From contig NC_006684.1 in the NCBI RefSeq assembly GCF_000091045.1, forward strand, positions 16,001 through 80,000: a stretch of 64,000 nucleotides of DNA, written 5' to 3'. Position 1 is the stretch's first letter; the number at the start of each line of letters is the position of its first letter. A program made the position numbers and the translations under genes. The notes beneath the pieces are model-generated. The model was not told the DNA's origin. It made no database searches and was given only the letters and a program-made list of their open reading frames with translations. This document shows positions 34,973-46,638 of this stretch, piece by piece. This stretch comes from Cryptococcus deneoformans JEC21. Taxonomy: Eukaryota > Basidiomycota > Tremellomycetes > Tremellales > Cryptococcaceae.

Positions 34973-36319
34973 ACCTCTCGCTATCTGTTTGCCTGATAAC
35001 TCAGCATACGATAATATTCAATGGCAATACAGCTGTTGTCGGAAGATGAAAACAAGTGATTATATTATGATTTGGAATTCCTTCTTAGCACCCACGCTGG
35101 TCACTACGACTTGTTCCTAACCGCCTGGTTGCCAGATCGCTACCGACTTCTTTTTGTTCATTTGTTCTCGTTTCGCATTTTTACCTACTAGTTTGAATAA
35201 TTTAGGTCATTGTGTGATAAACGCTTCGCTGCCTCAATCAGTTCCACACGAAATCTACTGACCACCGACAGACAGCGCTCGGGTAAAAAGACATCAACAA
35301 TTTTCTTCTTCCTTCCATTGTACACATTAATAATCATATCCAACAGGAAGCCTTTCGTCTTCAGTCCCACTGCTCCAGAAAAGCAAAAAAGGAGCACAGC
35401 ACCCGGGATTCCCATGTATTACTATCCAAGTGCTCTTCAGCCTCACTTTTTGATCGGAGGGGGGCAGGGTACTGCACGAAGGCTATGGGCCATGAATGAA
35501 AGAAAACATGATGGTCATAATTATAAATGTGCTCAATAACTCCGCGTTACATTTAATTGCCGGTCTATATTCCTAGAGGTATGAGCTTTGAGGCAGAGCG
35601 AGTGTACCCAGCGTCAATGAGAATGGCTTTTCCAATGGCGATCGGAGCTTGCAGGCTCGCCAGCCGGCCATGTTGTGAGAAAGGAGCGGATATTTGGGAA
35701 AGGCGTCGCGACGCGTATCTAAATTTCGGATGCTATATCAACCTGATTTCCTGTCATAGCACTACATGTCCCCATGCTCTGTTGACTCCAGTTCCTCTCT
35801 TTTCTCCAGAGATATCGGGATGGGGCCTTCCTTTCCTTTCACAGTTGTCGTCTGCTGAATAAGACAGTAGCAAATCCGGGAAACTTCCGACTAGGTCATC
35901 AATTTTTCACGGCTTGCGTTGCCAGGTTGCCTTTTATATATGGCGGTACAGTTTCTCATCCCCCACTGCTCACCGCAAGAAGGTTCTATTGAAAGAAGAT
36001 GGGCGATTCTCAATCTTGATGTTGAACGAGGTCGCTGTCAGCGTGGCCACCGATGTACAGCATTTCTGACCGTTTCATTGTGGTAATGCTATATATAGAT
36101 AGATCTACGTATGACGTAAGAACGGCCGAGAATCGTGTTTGCGAGATCGTAACAACGCCTCCACAGTCGCCATCACTCTGCCGCAGTCTCGACCTCGTTT
36201 TTTTTTTTCTTTTTTTCTTTATTCCATGCTGATGATCGCTTTTCATTTCCTTTTTTTTCCATCCTTCAATGTCTACTTTGTAAATATTTATAATCCCCAC
36301 ATCTACCCAGGAAGCGTCA
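34973..36319. other. spacer between the reductase and mannosyltransferase genes
   Basis: About 1.3 kb. Frames of up to ~109 codons occur on + (35210-35539, 35557-35862) but show no domain, intron structure or family resemblance. The last ~200 bp is pyrimidine-rich (T runs near 36195-36260) and likely the promoter/leader of the mannosyltransferase. Confidence 0.45.
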
Positions 36320-38088
36320 ATGCTTCGCCGTAACTACACCCCGACACCATTAGGCTACGCCATCTTAACTTTTTTCGCCCTAATCGCTCTTTACTTTCTC
36401 ACACCCGCCGACACATCCATCTCTCTCCTGCCATCCTCATGGTCATCCCAGTCTGATACATGGGCAACACCACACGAACCTATCGGAGAAGAAGAAGACG
36501 AGCTCGATAACCGGCCGCTCCCGCTTTTACCAGAAATCTACTCTTCCGAATTCCCCGACCTGAAACTCCCCGCATCTCTACTTGCCTCACCGAAGCTCTA
36601 CCCTCTGACCTCTCGCCTCGTAACGTTCCTCTCCCGACCTATCCTTTCTCATTCGGCTGCATCGCCAGCAAATCTGGAGGGTTGTCCATCGGAGCTGAGT
36701 GATAAGCTTGTGAACCCTGATCAGTATGCCGGTGATGGTCCATTCTGGAGAGACGATGTTGATGAAGCGGAAATTGTGAGACGACGAGCAGATGTTGTTA
36801 GGTACTTGAGTGAAGCAGTAGAGAAGGGTGAACAAGTGCTGGGTCAGGAAGGAAAGACAGGAAAGGGGAGAGGGATCGTTTTGACAGGTGGTAACCAAGT
36901 ATGTCATCGCTTTAGTATTGCTGGCGGTAAAGAATAATCATCGCTGATGGCAGAACAGGACACCACTCTCCGGACAATCACTGCTATCAAGCATCTTCGA
37001 AGGCTAGGCGTCAAACTCCCGATCGAAGTGTTTCATTATTCGGACGAGCTTCATAATAAACAGCAGCGAAAAGAGATTGAGTCGCTTGGAGCGACATTGA
37101 GAGAGGCAAAGGGGCTTGAAAAGGTTGCCGGTGTATGGAAAGTGAGTCGCCCGTTTCGTACCCTTACAAGGAGCATTCCTGACCAATCTCGTCACACAGA
37201 ACTGGCAAATCAAAGGCCTCGCTCTCGTTCAATCTTCGTTCCGTGAAATTATCTACCTCGACTCTGATAACACCCCGCTTCGCTCCCCTTCTCACCTGTT
37301 CGATGCCCCCATCTACACTTCCTCTGGTCGAGCTGCATTCTGGCCTGATCTCTCCAAAGACCATCCCGACAACGCCATTTGGCGCCTGGTAGGCGAAACA
37401 TGTTCCTTGGATCTCTGGACATTCGAAAGTGGGCAGATTGTGGTGGACAAAGCGGGTAACGAAGGGATGAACCTTGCGGCTCTTATTATCGCTGCTGGGA
37501 TGATGAGGGATAGGGATTTTTGGTTCCATATGTGCGGAGGGGATAAGGATACGTTTAGGTGGGCGTGGAGGATGTTGGATATCGAGTTTGGGGTATCGCC
37601 AAGGTGGATGAGTACAGTAGGAATTCGAAATGAATTCCAGAACGGACGTTTTTGCGGACAGTGAGTCGTCTGTCGACCCGTCATTATTTACAAGTGTCTC
37701 TAACTACTTTGACTCATCTAGCTCTGTACTCCAATACGACCTCGCGACACCTGTAGGTTTCTCCCGCCCACCGCCACTCTTTGTCCACTCCAATCTACTC
37801 AAACATCTCGGCGGAGCGGGCCTCTCAAAAGGCAAACTTTTCAAATTCATCCGCCGCATGTCGGAAGACTACTCTAGTTCACCAGCACTCAACCATGCGC
37901 ACTCTTTTGTGTATGATGGGATTGCAAGAGGGATGTGTTTGGATTTGGACTGGCACGAGGATACACCGCAAGAGGTGAAGGAAGATGTGAGAGTGGAGAC
38001 TTATGCGGTGGGGCAGGAGGAAGGCGGGGTGTTTGATGGATTTGAGGATGCATGGTGGGAAGAAGGAGGACGTGTTGGAGGGTGGTAA
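36320..38088 (+). CDS. Mnn1/Mnn2-type alpha-mannosyltransferase (GT71)
   Basis: Golgi type II membrane glycosyltransferase that adds alpha-mannose to protein glycans. Exons 36320-36898, 36959-37141, 37200-37660, 37722-38088; 529 residues. A short cytosolic N-terminus (MLRRNYTPTPL) precedes a single anchor (YAILTFFALIALYFLTP). The catalytic region starts VLTGGNQDTTLRTITAIKHL, then LPIEVFHYSDEL, and holds the DxD-type metal site in IIYLDSDNTPLRSPSHLFDA (~275). MNLAALIIAAGMM and FVHSNLLKHL follow, the family's usual order. The acidic C-terminus (EEGGVFDGFEDAWWEEGG) is unusual. Linkage (alpha-1,2 or alpha-1,3) cannot be decided from sequence. Convergent with the hydrolase-like gene (127-bp gap). 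Confidence 0.88.
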
Positions 38089-38215
38089 AACATAGAACGA
38101 GGAGCGAAGAAGTGCATCTCATTCTTTTAGATAGCGTATGTTGTTATTCCCGGATGATCTTGTACCAATCATGTTATATCGTGCGTACAACACTTTTGTT
38201 TTCAATCTTTCAGTA

Positions 38216-39172
38216 TTAGAAACCAGACCTATCCATCCACTTCTCAACCTCTAATCTCGCCCCCTCCGATAAGCCACCATTTTCCAGCCCATCCGTCACC
38301 ACCACCTCCACCCCCTTACCACTTCGCCCACCTAACCATCCATGCCTGTTCGGGTTTTCCCCCACATGATCGCGCACCAACCTGTTACTGGTCGATAGCG
38401 CCGTCATCCGAGTCTGGGAGGTGATCAACAAGATAGGGAAATGAGGCTCATATCTAAACTTGGGCCATTCCCACCCTCCCTTCTTATCACCTACCGCCCA
38501 ATCAGCCAAACCCCCACCATTTCCCTTTTTTCCTCCCTGCCCGGCACTTCGAGGATCCTCATCTGGCAGAGGATCAACCAACACTAACCCGCTCGCCGGG
38601 AAATCTTCGATAAAAGCCTGTGCAAGCAGTGTGGATATCCCTCGCGCAAAGATGATAGGTGGGAAAGGAATGGCCGAGAGACGTACTTGCGAAGAAAGGG
38701 CGGTGGTCATTTGTCGGAACGGGGATTCATCGGAAGGGAGGGATTGAGGAGGTGGGGCAGTTATATCGATCTCGATGGAGGTGTATCCTCTCTCGGCAAA
38801 CATACCTGACCAGTCTGCCCATCTACATTAAAAATCAGATTACATCAGCTAGTTTCCTTTTCTTACCATAATTGAGCTAAAGGATGTGACTTTCGAAAGT
38901 CGCGATTTGACGAAATAAACTTACTCTCCCTCTTCTTCCACATCTAGACCCTTCGCTCTCAGAAAGACAACAGGCCAAGGACTCTCTCTCGTCGCCATTG
39001 GTCCCGGTTTACGATACAAGTATCTGGTGCATTTTGCTTCTGTCGCTTTGCCGGCTGTGGTGGAAAAGAGCGCGAGAGAGCGCAAGGGAAGGACAGCGGT
39101 GAAGCCGAACGAAAGGAGAAGTGGACGGTAGCTGGTGAGCATGTGGCGAGCACGAGTATGGAACGTTGGCAT
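38216..39172 (-). CDS. alpha/beta-hydrolase-like protein, possibly mitochondrial
   Basis: 284 residues from exons 38925-39172 and 38216-38822. The N-terminus is Arg/Ser/Leu-rich with few acids (MPTFHTRARHMLTSYRPL, then LRSLALFSTTAGKA), fitting a mitochondrial presequence. The rest has alpha/beta-hydrolase rhythm: PVVFLRAKGLDVEEEGEW, MFAERGYTSIEIDI, IIFARGISTLLAQAF at the nucleophile-elbow position (G-x-S rather than full GxSxG), DFPASGLVLVDPLPDE, FPILLITSQTR, and a C-terminal LEVEKWMDRSGF. The catalytic triad is not fully recognisable, so it may be a non-catalytic member. Start at the first true ATG; the longer frame begins at TTG. Confidence 0.7.
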
Positions 39173-39603
39173 GGTGCAGACGAGAAAAGGGATATGATAG
39201 AAAGACAAAAAAGGAGAGAGAAAGAGTTGTATAGCGGGTAAAATGGATGCGTTGGAGGTTGAGTGCAGTTACGTCACAGGTAAACAACGTATACCCAGTC
39301 GAAAATAATTGACCGACCCTGCCAGATGCTATGCGAGTCATTCTGTATATCTCATGTACTATGCTCCAGTCCTCTTCGTAAGATAAATCGACACTCACGA
39401 CCCTCGCCAGTCTTCCTTCTGAGATTCAGCACCTCATATTTCTCGAGACATGCGCCATCCGCGGTCGGGCCCTTCAACGTTCACTCGTACTCGTGAACAA
39501 ACACACCGACCTACAACCTCATCCTCCTCAAGCTCCACTCTGATTTCCCAGTTGACTCGATGCCTATAAGATCTGCAATTTCTTCCGAGGGATAAACGGG
39601 CAG
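39173..39603. other. spacer upstream of the hydrolase-like gene
   Basis: Promoter side of the hydrolase-like gene and the truncated left edge of the F-box-family relic. No gene supported. Confidence 0.4.
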
Positions 39604-40483
39604 GTGAAGGAAAAGGAGAAGAAGAGATGGTTCGACAACAATATGTCGACGAAAAAGAATGCGGTAGCGGGAAGGATTGCGATGGTTAGTCAGGTGCGCT
39701 CGGTAAAGCTGGAGGATGTGGTAGCTCTTGGCGTCTGTATAAAAGCACTGAAGAAGATTCATCAGCTCAACCTGCCTCGAACATCCATCAAACAATGGAA
39801 CGAGCATTCCATATCACAACCTTTTACCGGTCAGCTTTTCATTATCCTCTTTCGCGGTATCCACATGTCAGACGGATCGATAAGGAATGGTCTCATTTTC
39901 CAGCAGAGTCTCCTTGAACGATTATCTGAAATATCAGAATACCCAGATGATACTGTGTGACAACCTGTTCATGAGAGCGCGTGGACTGTATGGCATTTGC
40001 CAGATGAAATCCCGTGCTTTTGCTGTGGAGAATTGTCATCTCAAAACTTCTCCGCGTAAGCTGGGTAAATGTAGCTGGGTGAATGTTACACTCATTACGA
40101 ATATGGATCCGGAAGGCCTTCATCTGTCTCGACACGGCTTGGCGGACGTCTTTCTGACCTTGAGAAAAGAGGAAAAGTGCTGTATGAAGCATTTTGAAGG
40201 GATTGTGCATTGTATCAAGTGATCGGACTTAGGAATGCCTTCCGGGGCTGAAAGGGTCCTGAAACAGATTGACTAATGCCGTGACCCCATCCCGAATAGG
40301 AGGCAGTTGAAAGAGACCGAAGTTATCCAAGGAAACAACATCACAGGATACAATTGCAGTCCTGGCAAAACGCCACAGTCAGTTGCGAATAACTTAATGG
40401 GCACTGTGCCAGCGGAGGATGAACGCCATTGCGATATTACAGTAACAATTGAGGGGATGGAGGAGAAACTGGAAGAAGAATAA
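39604..40483 (+). pseudogene. truncated, frameshifted relative of the F-box-like gene at 24770
   Basis: Two + frames together parallel the C-terminal three-quarters of the 24770 protein: VKLEDVVALGVCIKALKKI (cf. VILEDVGAVHGCLRAINIL), QLNLPRTSIKQWNE (cf. KLNLPDAPQEWWSQ), LIFQQSLLERLSE (cf. LVWSKDLMNQLNE), TNMDPEGLHL (cf. ADVDPEIFNL), KCCMKHFEGIVHCIK (cf. KCKQKHFDGLVSLIR). The last exon (40300-40483, after an intron 40219-40299) ends CDITVTIEGMEEKLEEE (cf. STVTITIRL). The intron sits at the same place as in the paralogue. A frame change near 39925 and the absence of an F-box N-terminus point to a pseudogene. The homology is seen; inactivity is inferred. Confidence 0.7.
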
Positions 40484-40613
40484 ATCCGAGCAATCACTCA
40501 AGATATATTGATCAATATGCTGTACATGATGAAACCTTAGTCTATCAGATCGCCGCATGATCTGCTATGTAGGTTCTTCGGTTATTGATTGAGAGATTAT
40601 GAAAAAAGCTTAC

Positions 40614-40729
40614 CCTCCAATAACATCAGTCCCATGTATGCAGTCGAGCCACACGTACTTGAGAGAGGGAATTCTCTTCATGAAAAGGTAATTTTTGACA
40701 TGTATATCATCCGCAGCCATAACCTTCAT
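40614..40729 (-). other. isolated coding-like exon
   Basis: ATG at 40729 opens MKVMAADDIHVKNYLFMKRI followed by PSLKYVWLDCIHGTDVIGG, ending in a GTAAGC donor at 40608-40613. The style resembles an LRR/F-box family protein, but no partner exon was found. Possibly another fragment of the same family on the opposite strand. Confidence 0.3.
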
Positions 40730-40849
40730 ACAACACCCTGTCACATCCGATCCAGGACGTTAAGTTGAAGAGCGCTAGGTTAGTATCATGGCTGGAACCG
40801 CTCGACAAAAAACGCAAACCACAGACATAAACCACAGCCATGAGTAATA

Positions 40850-41951
40850 TCATCAACACCACCAAAATCCTACCTTCATTTCAATTTTACCACGTCGAAA
40901 GACATCATCAAGTTCATTTTCCCTCTTTTTTGGCGTGACCAATCCTCCCCTTGGTCCAAAACAATTCGAAAACACTATCAAGTGCCTCAAAAAGAGGATA
41001 ATCTCGACTATTTGGACTTGACCGTTAGAGAAAATTCGCAACGATGATCATCTGCCAGTTGGATAGCCTGGGTCAGAGAAACGCGAGGTTGCCTTTTCCA
41101 TTCCATTATAATCATTGAAGATAAGGCGACAACTGAAAGCGCGAAAAGGGCGCTAGAGAACTTTAAAATAGATCTCAAGGAACTCGAATCTTGTAGTTGA
41201 TCGAACTATTACCGACAACGCTACAATATCTCGTCCCTCTCTAGTCGATAACCTCACTCGGGAAATTTTCCCAGAAGAGGAATTCCTAATGCTTTTAAAC
41301 AGCTCGGTCTCTCCCTACCCAGGCATCCTTCCTTCCAATCCGATAGCACACTATTCGAACAATACCTTACAAACAGATATGTGCCGCCACAAAAAACCTC
41401 TGGATACACCTCGGTACAAGCCCAAAAAGACTCCAAAGAAAATGAAAAGGTGGCCGAACAAGCCGCCAAAGACGACTGTATCATTGAACACTAGGAAGCG
41501 AAGGATAAGATTGGTCACGATGTTAAAAGGTATGTTTCTTTCCAAACAAATGGAAGAATTAACAGACCGATATTTACACCTAGCTCCAACACCATTCTTG
41601 TCAAGGTTAAGATGGTGAAAAGTTCTATCTTCCTTATTAGATGTGGACAAAAGATTACGCTCTCACCGTTCAATAACATCAAGAGCCCCAATGTCCAAGT
41701 TATATCGAACCACGCATTGGATGGAAGGGAAAAAAAAGAAGACCAAAAAAGGAACAGCTCTTCAAACCCAATAAGTTAATCTCCGTCTACAAGTCTAGCA
41801 AGGTCAATAGACGGAGACGAAGAACCCAACCCAAAACCACCCCAGCCATCCTCGAAAACCGAAACCAATGTCCCAAAAGTCTCAAAACTCATTAAAACTT
41901 CAAAGTCAGAGGGAGAGGACGAGGTCGACGGAGACGAGGGCCAAAATTGAC
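40850..41951 (+). pseudogene. cryptic or decaying gene of unknown family
   Basis: From 41282 to a TGA at 41948-41950 one frame runs 222 codons with only two stops (41492 and 41777). Each stop lies inside a possible GT-AG segment whose length is a multiple of three: 45 nt ending at the TAG at 41492-41494, and 36 nt starting gttaat at 41775; a third 36-nt one starts gtatgt at 41530. Protein-like stretches: LGLSLPRHPSFQSDSTLFEQ, PIFTPSSNTILVKVKMVKSS, KITLSPFNNIKSPNVQVISN, DGDEEPNPKPPQPSSKTETN. Upstream, 40870-41195 contains SKDIIKFIFPLFWRDQSSPW, QKEDNLDYLDLTVREN and TTESAKRALENFKIDLKELE, with a stop between. Near 41275 the frames disagree by one base. Either a real multi-intron gene or a recent pseudogene; no family recognised. 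Confidence 0.4.
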
Positions 41952-43807
41952 ATAAACAAGGAGCAATCCTCCGAACCAAGTGAGTTAATCGACGTCCATA
42001 AACCCAGCAAGACTAACATAAAACAGAGACGAAGAAAACAACATACCACCCGACCAAACGTATTCTCCAACCCTAACCCATCTTCAACCTCGAAATTTCC
42101 CCCAAACCTCAAAACCGCAATCGAACGCTCATACCAGTTGTTATTGTAGGTCCGAAGCACTTCTTGGACATGAAGAGTTACGCAGATCCCGAAAGTCTTG
42201 GGTTCAACTCCCGACACGACGCCATTAACCGCACAATCCATTGCCGTCTCAGCCGGATTAAGGATGTCATGGTAGAGAAATCGAGCCGCCAACACGGTCG
42301 GGAATGAGGAGCAACGATTTGAAGGTCTTGCTTTGTCGATTATGATCTCTAAAATTATACTCGCTGGGTGATTGAGATGCGCGAAACACCACCAGACCAC
42401 CTCCCCAAAAAACTAAACTAGCTCATGTTTGCTTGGAGAAATCCGTGGGATGGCTCGACAAGGTTGAGAAGGTGGTAGAGAAGAGTGCGCCGAGGATTGG
42501 AAGGTGTGGGTTCCGGCCGCTTGTCTTGGTGAATCGGTGGCCTCTTGAGTGGGATAACAGCAGACGAGAGGAGGAGTTGGGGAGAGGCGATACCTGGCTA
42601 TGCGTCCCAAGGAATGCAGAGGAGGGTAAGCGTGGAGTTAGTGGAGGCAAGGCCCGAACGCTAGCGTTCTAGAGGAGCGGCCGAAGGAGTTGGGAGGAGC
42701 TTGTGGGGTTGTTTGACATGCATCCTCCTCCAACACCCTCTTTTCTATCTGAAGGTTGGGGCTTTGATTGAAGTTATAGAGATTACATATTGCTCTCATG
42801 TTTACTTTTTCAGTACGTAGTGACGGGTATATGCTATATTATAAAATAGAGTTCGGCTTCCTGCCTCCAGCCTCTACTCCCCAGAGTTAACTGTATTTTG
42901 AAGGTTCTCGACGCTTTCGAACTCGACGCCACAGAGGTTAGGAGGTTAAACGATTCCACTTCGTTCTGAAATCTCCAAAAGGAAGCTTGCCCAAAAGCTC
43001 CTCCAACTCCTCTGCATTTCCATCCCTAATAACGACACTGCCTATGATCGCTCGATGCTCCAAACCTACCACCTGGAGGCCCTCAAAAGGGCGACAGCTC
43101 CATCCCGGATATGCGACTGAATGATATAGCGATCGTTTTCCCCAGGCTGGCCCTTTGGAATGTATAATTATTGGATGCACAAAGGATATGCTCCTCAGTC
43201 AGTTGCTTAAGAGGGCTGGAAAAGTTTTGTGGTAATTAAGAACTCCAATACTCTGTCGATATAGAAATTTGTCGGCTGCGATGCATAGGCGGACCAGCCC
43301 GCCAAAGCGAGCGTAACGCCAAAGCGAAGGTAAGATGAAAACAAACCCGACCGAAAGATGGCGCATAGCTTTCCGAATCGCAACTCATCATCTCCTCACT
43401 CAACATTACGCCTTAAGCGCCTTTCCGAATATATCGCATAGGTCACCCAGCATCTATCTGGAAGCCGACATGCATGGGAGCGGGCATACATAAGAACCAT
43501 GCGCCCCATCTGACCGAGCCAGAAAGAGGCGTTATCTCCTCCAGTAAGTTGCCGAGTGCCATACAAATCTCGGTTATTTTCTGTGGTCTGACGATCCGAC
43601 CTTGCCGAGTAAGCCGCCGATAGTCTCATTCGTTCGTCGCTGAGTTGGCTTTCTCCTATCCTCACCTGAACAGCCGGCGCATATAAACGGCACATGCCCT
43701 TGGGCAGTGTTTGATTCTTCCCTCTTTCCTCCAATTGTTCTCCATAAAGTCCTGGTCCCCATCCCCAATTTTTTTCCATACAGCGCAATCCACCATCAAT
43801 AAGAAAG
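41952..43807. other. gene-poor region with coding-like scraps
   Basis: Contains GPKHFLDMKSYADPESLGFN on + near 42155-42215, and a minus-strand frame 42938-43180 without ATG (GLQVVGLEHRAIIGSVVIRD, then AEELEELLGKLPFG). A T-arm-like gggttcaactccc occurs near 42210 but no tRNA body fits around it. The last few hundred bases are presumably the promoter of the ACC deaminase gene. No intact gene supported. Confidence 0.4.
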
Positions 43808-45133
43808 ATGTCTACGCCCGCTTACCTAACAAAGCTCGAGTCTATCCCCAAGGAGAAGTTCCTCGTACGTGTCCAACTCGTCCTATACCATCCATCGTTG
43901 TAGGGGTGGAAGCTGATAGGAGTCGTTCAGTTCGGTCCTTCTCCCATCTCATACCTTCCCAATCTCACCGCCGTTCTCGGTGGGAAGGTCAAGCTTTACG
44001 CCAAGCGTGAGGACTGCAACTCCGGCCTGGCCTACGGTGGTAACAAAGTCCGAAAGGTATGTAATCACTCTCTGGTATAAAGTACTTGGACCGAACACTA
44101 ATGAAGTTCGGGCAGCTGGAGTATCTCGTTGCGGATGCCAAGGCCAAAGGTTGTAACACTCTCGTCTCCGTCGGTGGTGTGCAATCCAATCACACCAGGG
44201 CTGTGACCGCTGTGGCCGTCGCTTCTGGACTCAAAGGTGCGCCTCATATAAACTTACTACAATTATCCGGTTGATTGACTAACTTTTAATGGTCTATAGC
44301 CGTCACAGTGCAAGAGAAGTGGGTCCCCATCGACCCCCCTCTTTACTCTGAGACAGGCAACATCCTTCTCTCCCGATTAATGGGCGGCGACGTTAGACTT
44401 AACCAGGAGACTTTCGATATCAGACACAAAAAGGCTACCGAAGATGCTTTCAAGGACGTGGAAGCCAAGGGCGGCAAGCCATAGTACGCCTTTATCTACC
44501 CCTAATGACAATTACTGGATTGACAGGAACTAGCTACATCCCTGCTGGCGCTTCTGACCACCCACTCGGTGGATTGGGTTTCACAAACTGGGTCGTTGAG
44601 CTCGCCAAGCAAGAAAAAGAACTCGGCGTCTTCTTCGACGTCGTCATCGTCTGCTCCGTCACTGGTTCTTCTCACGCCGGTACCGTCGTCGGTGCCGTTG
44701 CAGAAGGAAGGAAGCGCAAGATTATCGGTATTGACGCGAGTGGTAAGCCCGAAGCGACAAGAAACCAGGTCTTGAAGATTGCAAGGAATACTGCGGCCTT
44801 GTTGGATGAGCGTTTGGAGATTAAGGAGGAGGACGTCATCTTGGACGACAGGTTCCACGCTGGTATCTATGGTATTCCTGACGATGAGACCATCGCCGCC
44901 ATGAAGTGTGAATCGGCCTTCGTTCTTGTCAAAAATCGTCAGCTGACTACTTAGTAGTGGCTGCCCAAACCGATGCGTTCATCACCGACCCTGTATACGA
45001 AGGCAAGTCCATGGCGGGAATGATCCGACTTGTGAAGGAAGGTGCCATTAAGGAAGGATCGAACGTGTTGTATATCCACCTCGGTGGACAACCGGCGTTA
45101 AACGCCTATAGCTCATATTTCCCTCATGCTTAG
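43808..45133 (+). CDS. 1-aminocyclopropane-1-carboxylate (ACC) deaminase
   Basis: PLP enzyme converting ACC to 2-oxobutyrate and ammonia (D-cysteine desulfhydrase fold, tryptophan-synthase-beta superfamily). Exons 43808-43864, 43931-44056, 44116-44236, 44300-44483, 44534-44907, 44958-45133; 345 residues, the usual ~340. Markers: [38 protein letters not shown] with the PLP-binding Lys in [25 protein letters not shown] (substrate Ser/Asn), [35 protein letters not shown] (phosphate loop), [18 protein letters not shown] and the C-terminal [18 protein letters not shown]. It likely lets the yeast use plant-derived ACC, or D-amino acids, as nitrogen source; activity on ACC versus D-cysteine is not settled by sequence alone. 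Confidence 0.92.
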
Positions 45134-45482
45134 GTAGTAAGAGGTTCAATAGGTTGTAATATGGGTCTCTTTTATTCCGTTGTCATCCATAGCTAGGTTT
45201 TCGCGCGAAATGTTTGTGCCTGTACGGTAGCTCGGATGTTGTTAATCCATACGCGGAGGGACGAGTCTGAATGAGAAGCTGAAATCGTTGTTTGACGCAA
45301 TAGAAGTTTCGTGTTCTAATTGGTTCTGAATGGATTCTTGATGATCCTACAATACAATAAGCGTACCTTGCGGTTGCAAACTGACCCAACAGACAACGAG
45401 CAAACTTGCAGTCACCTGCATAGTAATGCCGAATGTATGAATAACAACGCTCCTTTCACTTTTCCATTCGCCCTTCAACACC

Positions 45483-45987
45483 CTAGAAACCTCTTCCTCT
45501 AGCTCTAGGCGCGCCTCGGCCACCGCCCCTGGCTCCCCTTGCTCCCCTAGCTGCTCCTCTAGCTCCCCTAGCAGCAGCTCCTTCCTTCTTCTTCTTAGGC
45601 TTAGGCGCGTCGTCAACCAACAAAGTATCAAGAGGAAGAGAGTCGGGGAGGATGAAGTATCGGATATTATTTCCTCGGATGGCTATAGAGTCGAGGGACA
45701 AAGGTGGTTGGGATGAAGGTTGAGAACGGAGAGTGAGCTTAACGGACTTAAGGTGGGTGTTCATTTGAGGGTCCACGGCTAAATTTCACGTTTAGCATGA
45801 GCACTTTTCTGGACACAAAAGCCATCCACGTACAAGTGATGGTACCGTGAATGACAGTCCCGTTCTTGAGCTCGATCGTGACCGTCTCGTTATTGAGCTT
45901 CATCAAAAACCTACAGCGGGTACGAATTAGTCCTTTTGAAGGCATGCTCGATGAAAAATGGGCATCTACTTACCTGACGAGCTTCAT
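45483..45987 (-). CDS. SMD1: Sm D1 small nuclear ribonucleoprotein
   Basis: Core Sm-ring protein of spliceosomal U1, U2, U4 and U5 snRNPs. Exons 45974-45987 (14 nt), 45834-45910, 45483-45778; 128 residues. The Sm1 motif is clear: [20 protein letters not shown] then [15 protein letters not shown]; Sm2 is [16 protein letters not shown]. The C-terminal [20 protein letters not shown] tail is the RG-rich extension typical of SmD1, a target of arginine methylation. It lies head-to-head with STRAP (651-bp spacer), itself an SMN-complex-associated protein. Confidence 0.95.
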
Positions 45988-46638
45988 TCTGTAAGACGGA
46001 GTCGGATGAGTACTGGGTCTGTAGTAGTTTTAGGGGAGTATATAGAATCCCGAAAGATTTGTTTGTTGTTTATGGTGTACATTTGTATGGAGTGCGAAAG
46101 ACAGAGAACATAAGAGTGTTCCGGCGATTTCGGCATTACAGTCGAGTGGCGGTGTACGCGTCACGCCCCTTCGTGTCTATCTCCACTTGTATTGTTGACT
46201 CATTGTTTATCCCCCGTACCTTGTACATCTCAACTTCTCCAAGTCTTATCCTCTCCTTCCCCCAAAAACCTCGTCTTCACCGCCCTCACCCCGGCTCTCC
46301 GCTCACATCCGCCTTCCGCTCTACCTTTTGGCATTTCGATCATCCCGCTGCGCACTCCGGATCCCACACTGCACCTCTAATCACTTCAGCTGTCATTCAT
46401 AACTGCACAACACATATTTATCATACCATTAGTGCTCTACCACATTGCCACTCTATCAATAACGACTGAACGACAATCTAGAACATACCGATCCGATCGA
46501 AACGATACTCCACGCGCAACCTTGACGGTGTAATTGCGTCTCCTTTTACGTCCCATAGACCTCTCTTATACTTGCGAACCAAATCATTATACCACATCAC
46601 TCAAAATCTAATCTACAATATTCACTGCAATATCAACC
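45988..46638. promoter_or_regulatory. divergent intergenic region SMD1 / STRAP
   Basis: Presumed promoter and leader region of two head-to-head genes. Pyrimidine-rich (CT) stretches near 46230-46330 on the STRAP side. No specific factor site assigned. Confidence 0.4.

Noticed and set aside
42160..42240. Possible tRNA (T-arm gggttcaactccc with a pairing stem)
   Set aside because: No acceptor, D-arm or anticodon arm fits within 75 nt upstream, and the same bases read as a coding-like stretch (GPKHFLDMKSYADPES).
41906..42400. 164-codon minus-strand frame
   Set aside because: It is antisense to a more protein-like plus-strand reading and is Leu/Val/Cys-rich with no domain; treated as shadow.
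43396..43788. 130-codon minus frame upstream of the ACC deaminase gene
   Set aside because: Falls in the expected promoter region, random-looking composition, no splice or family evidence.
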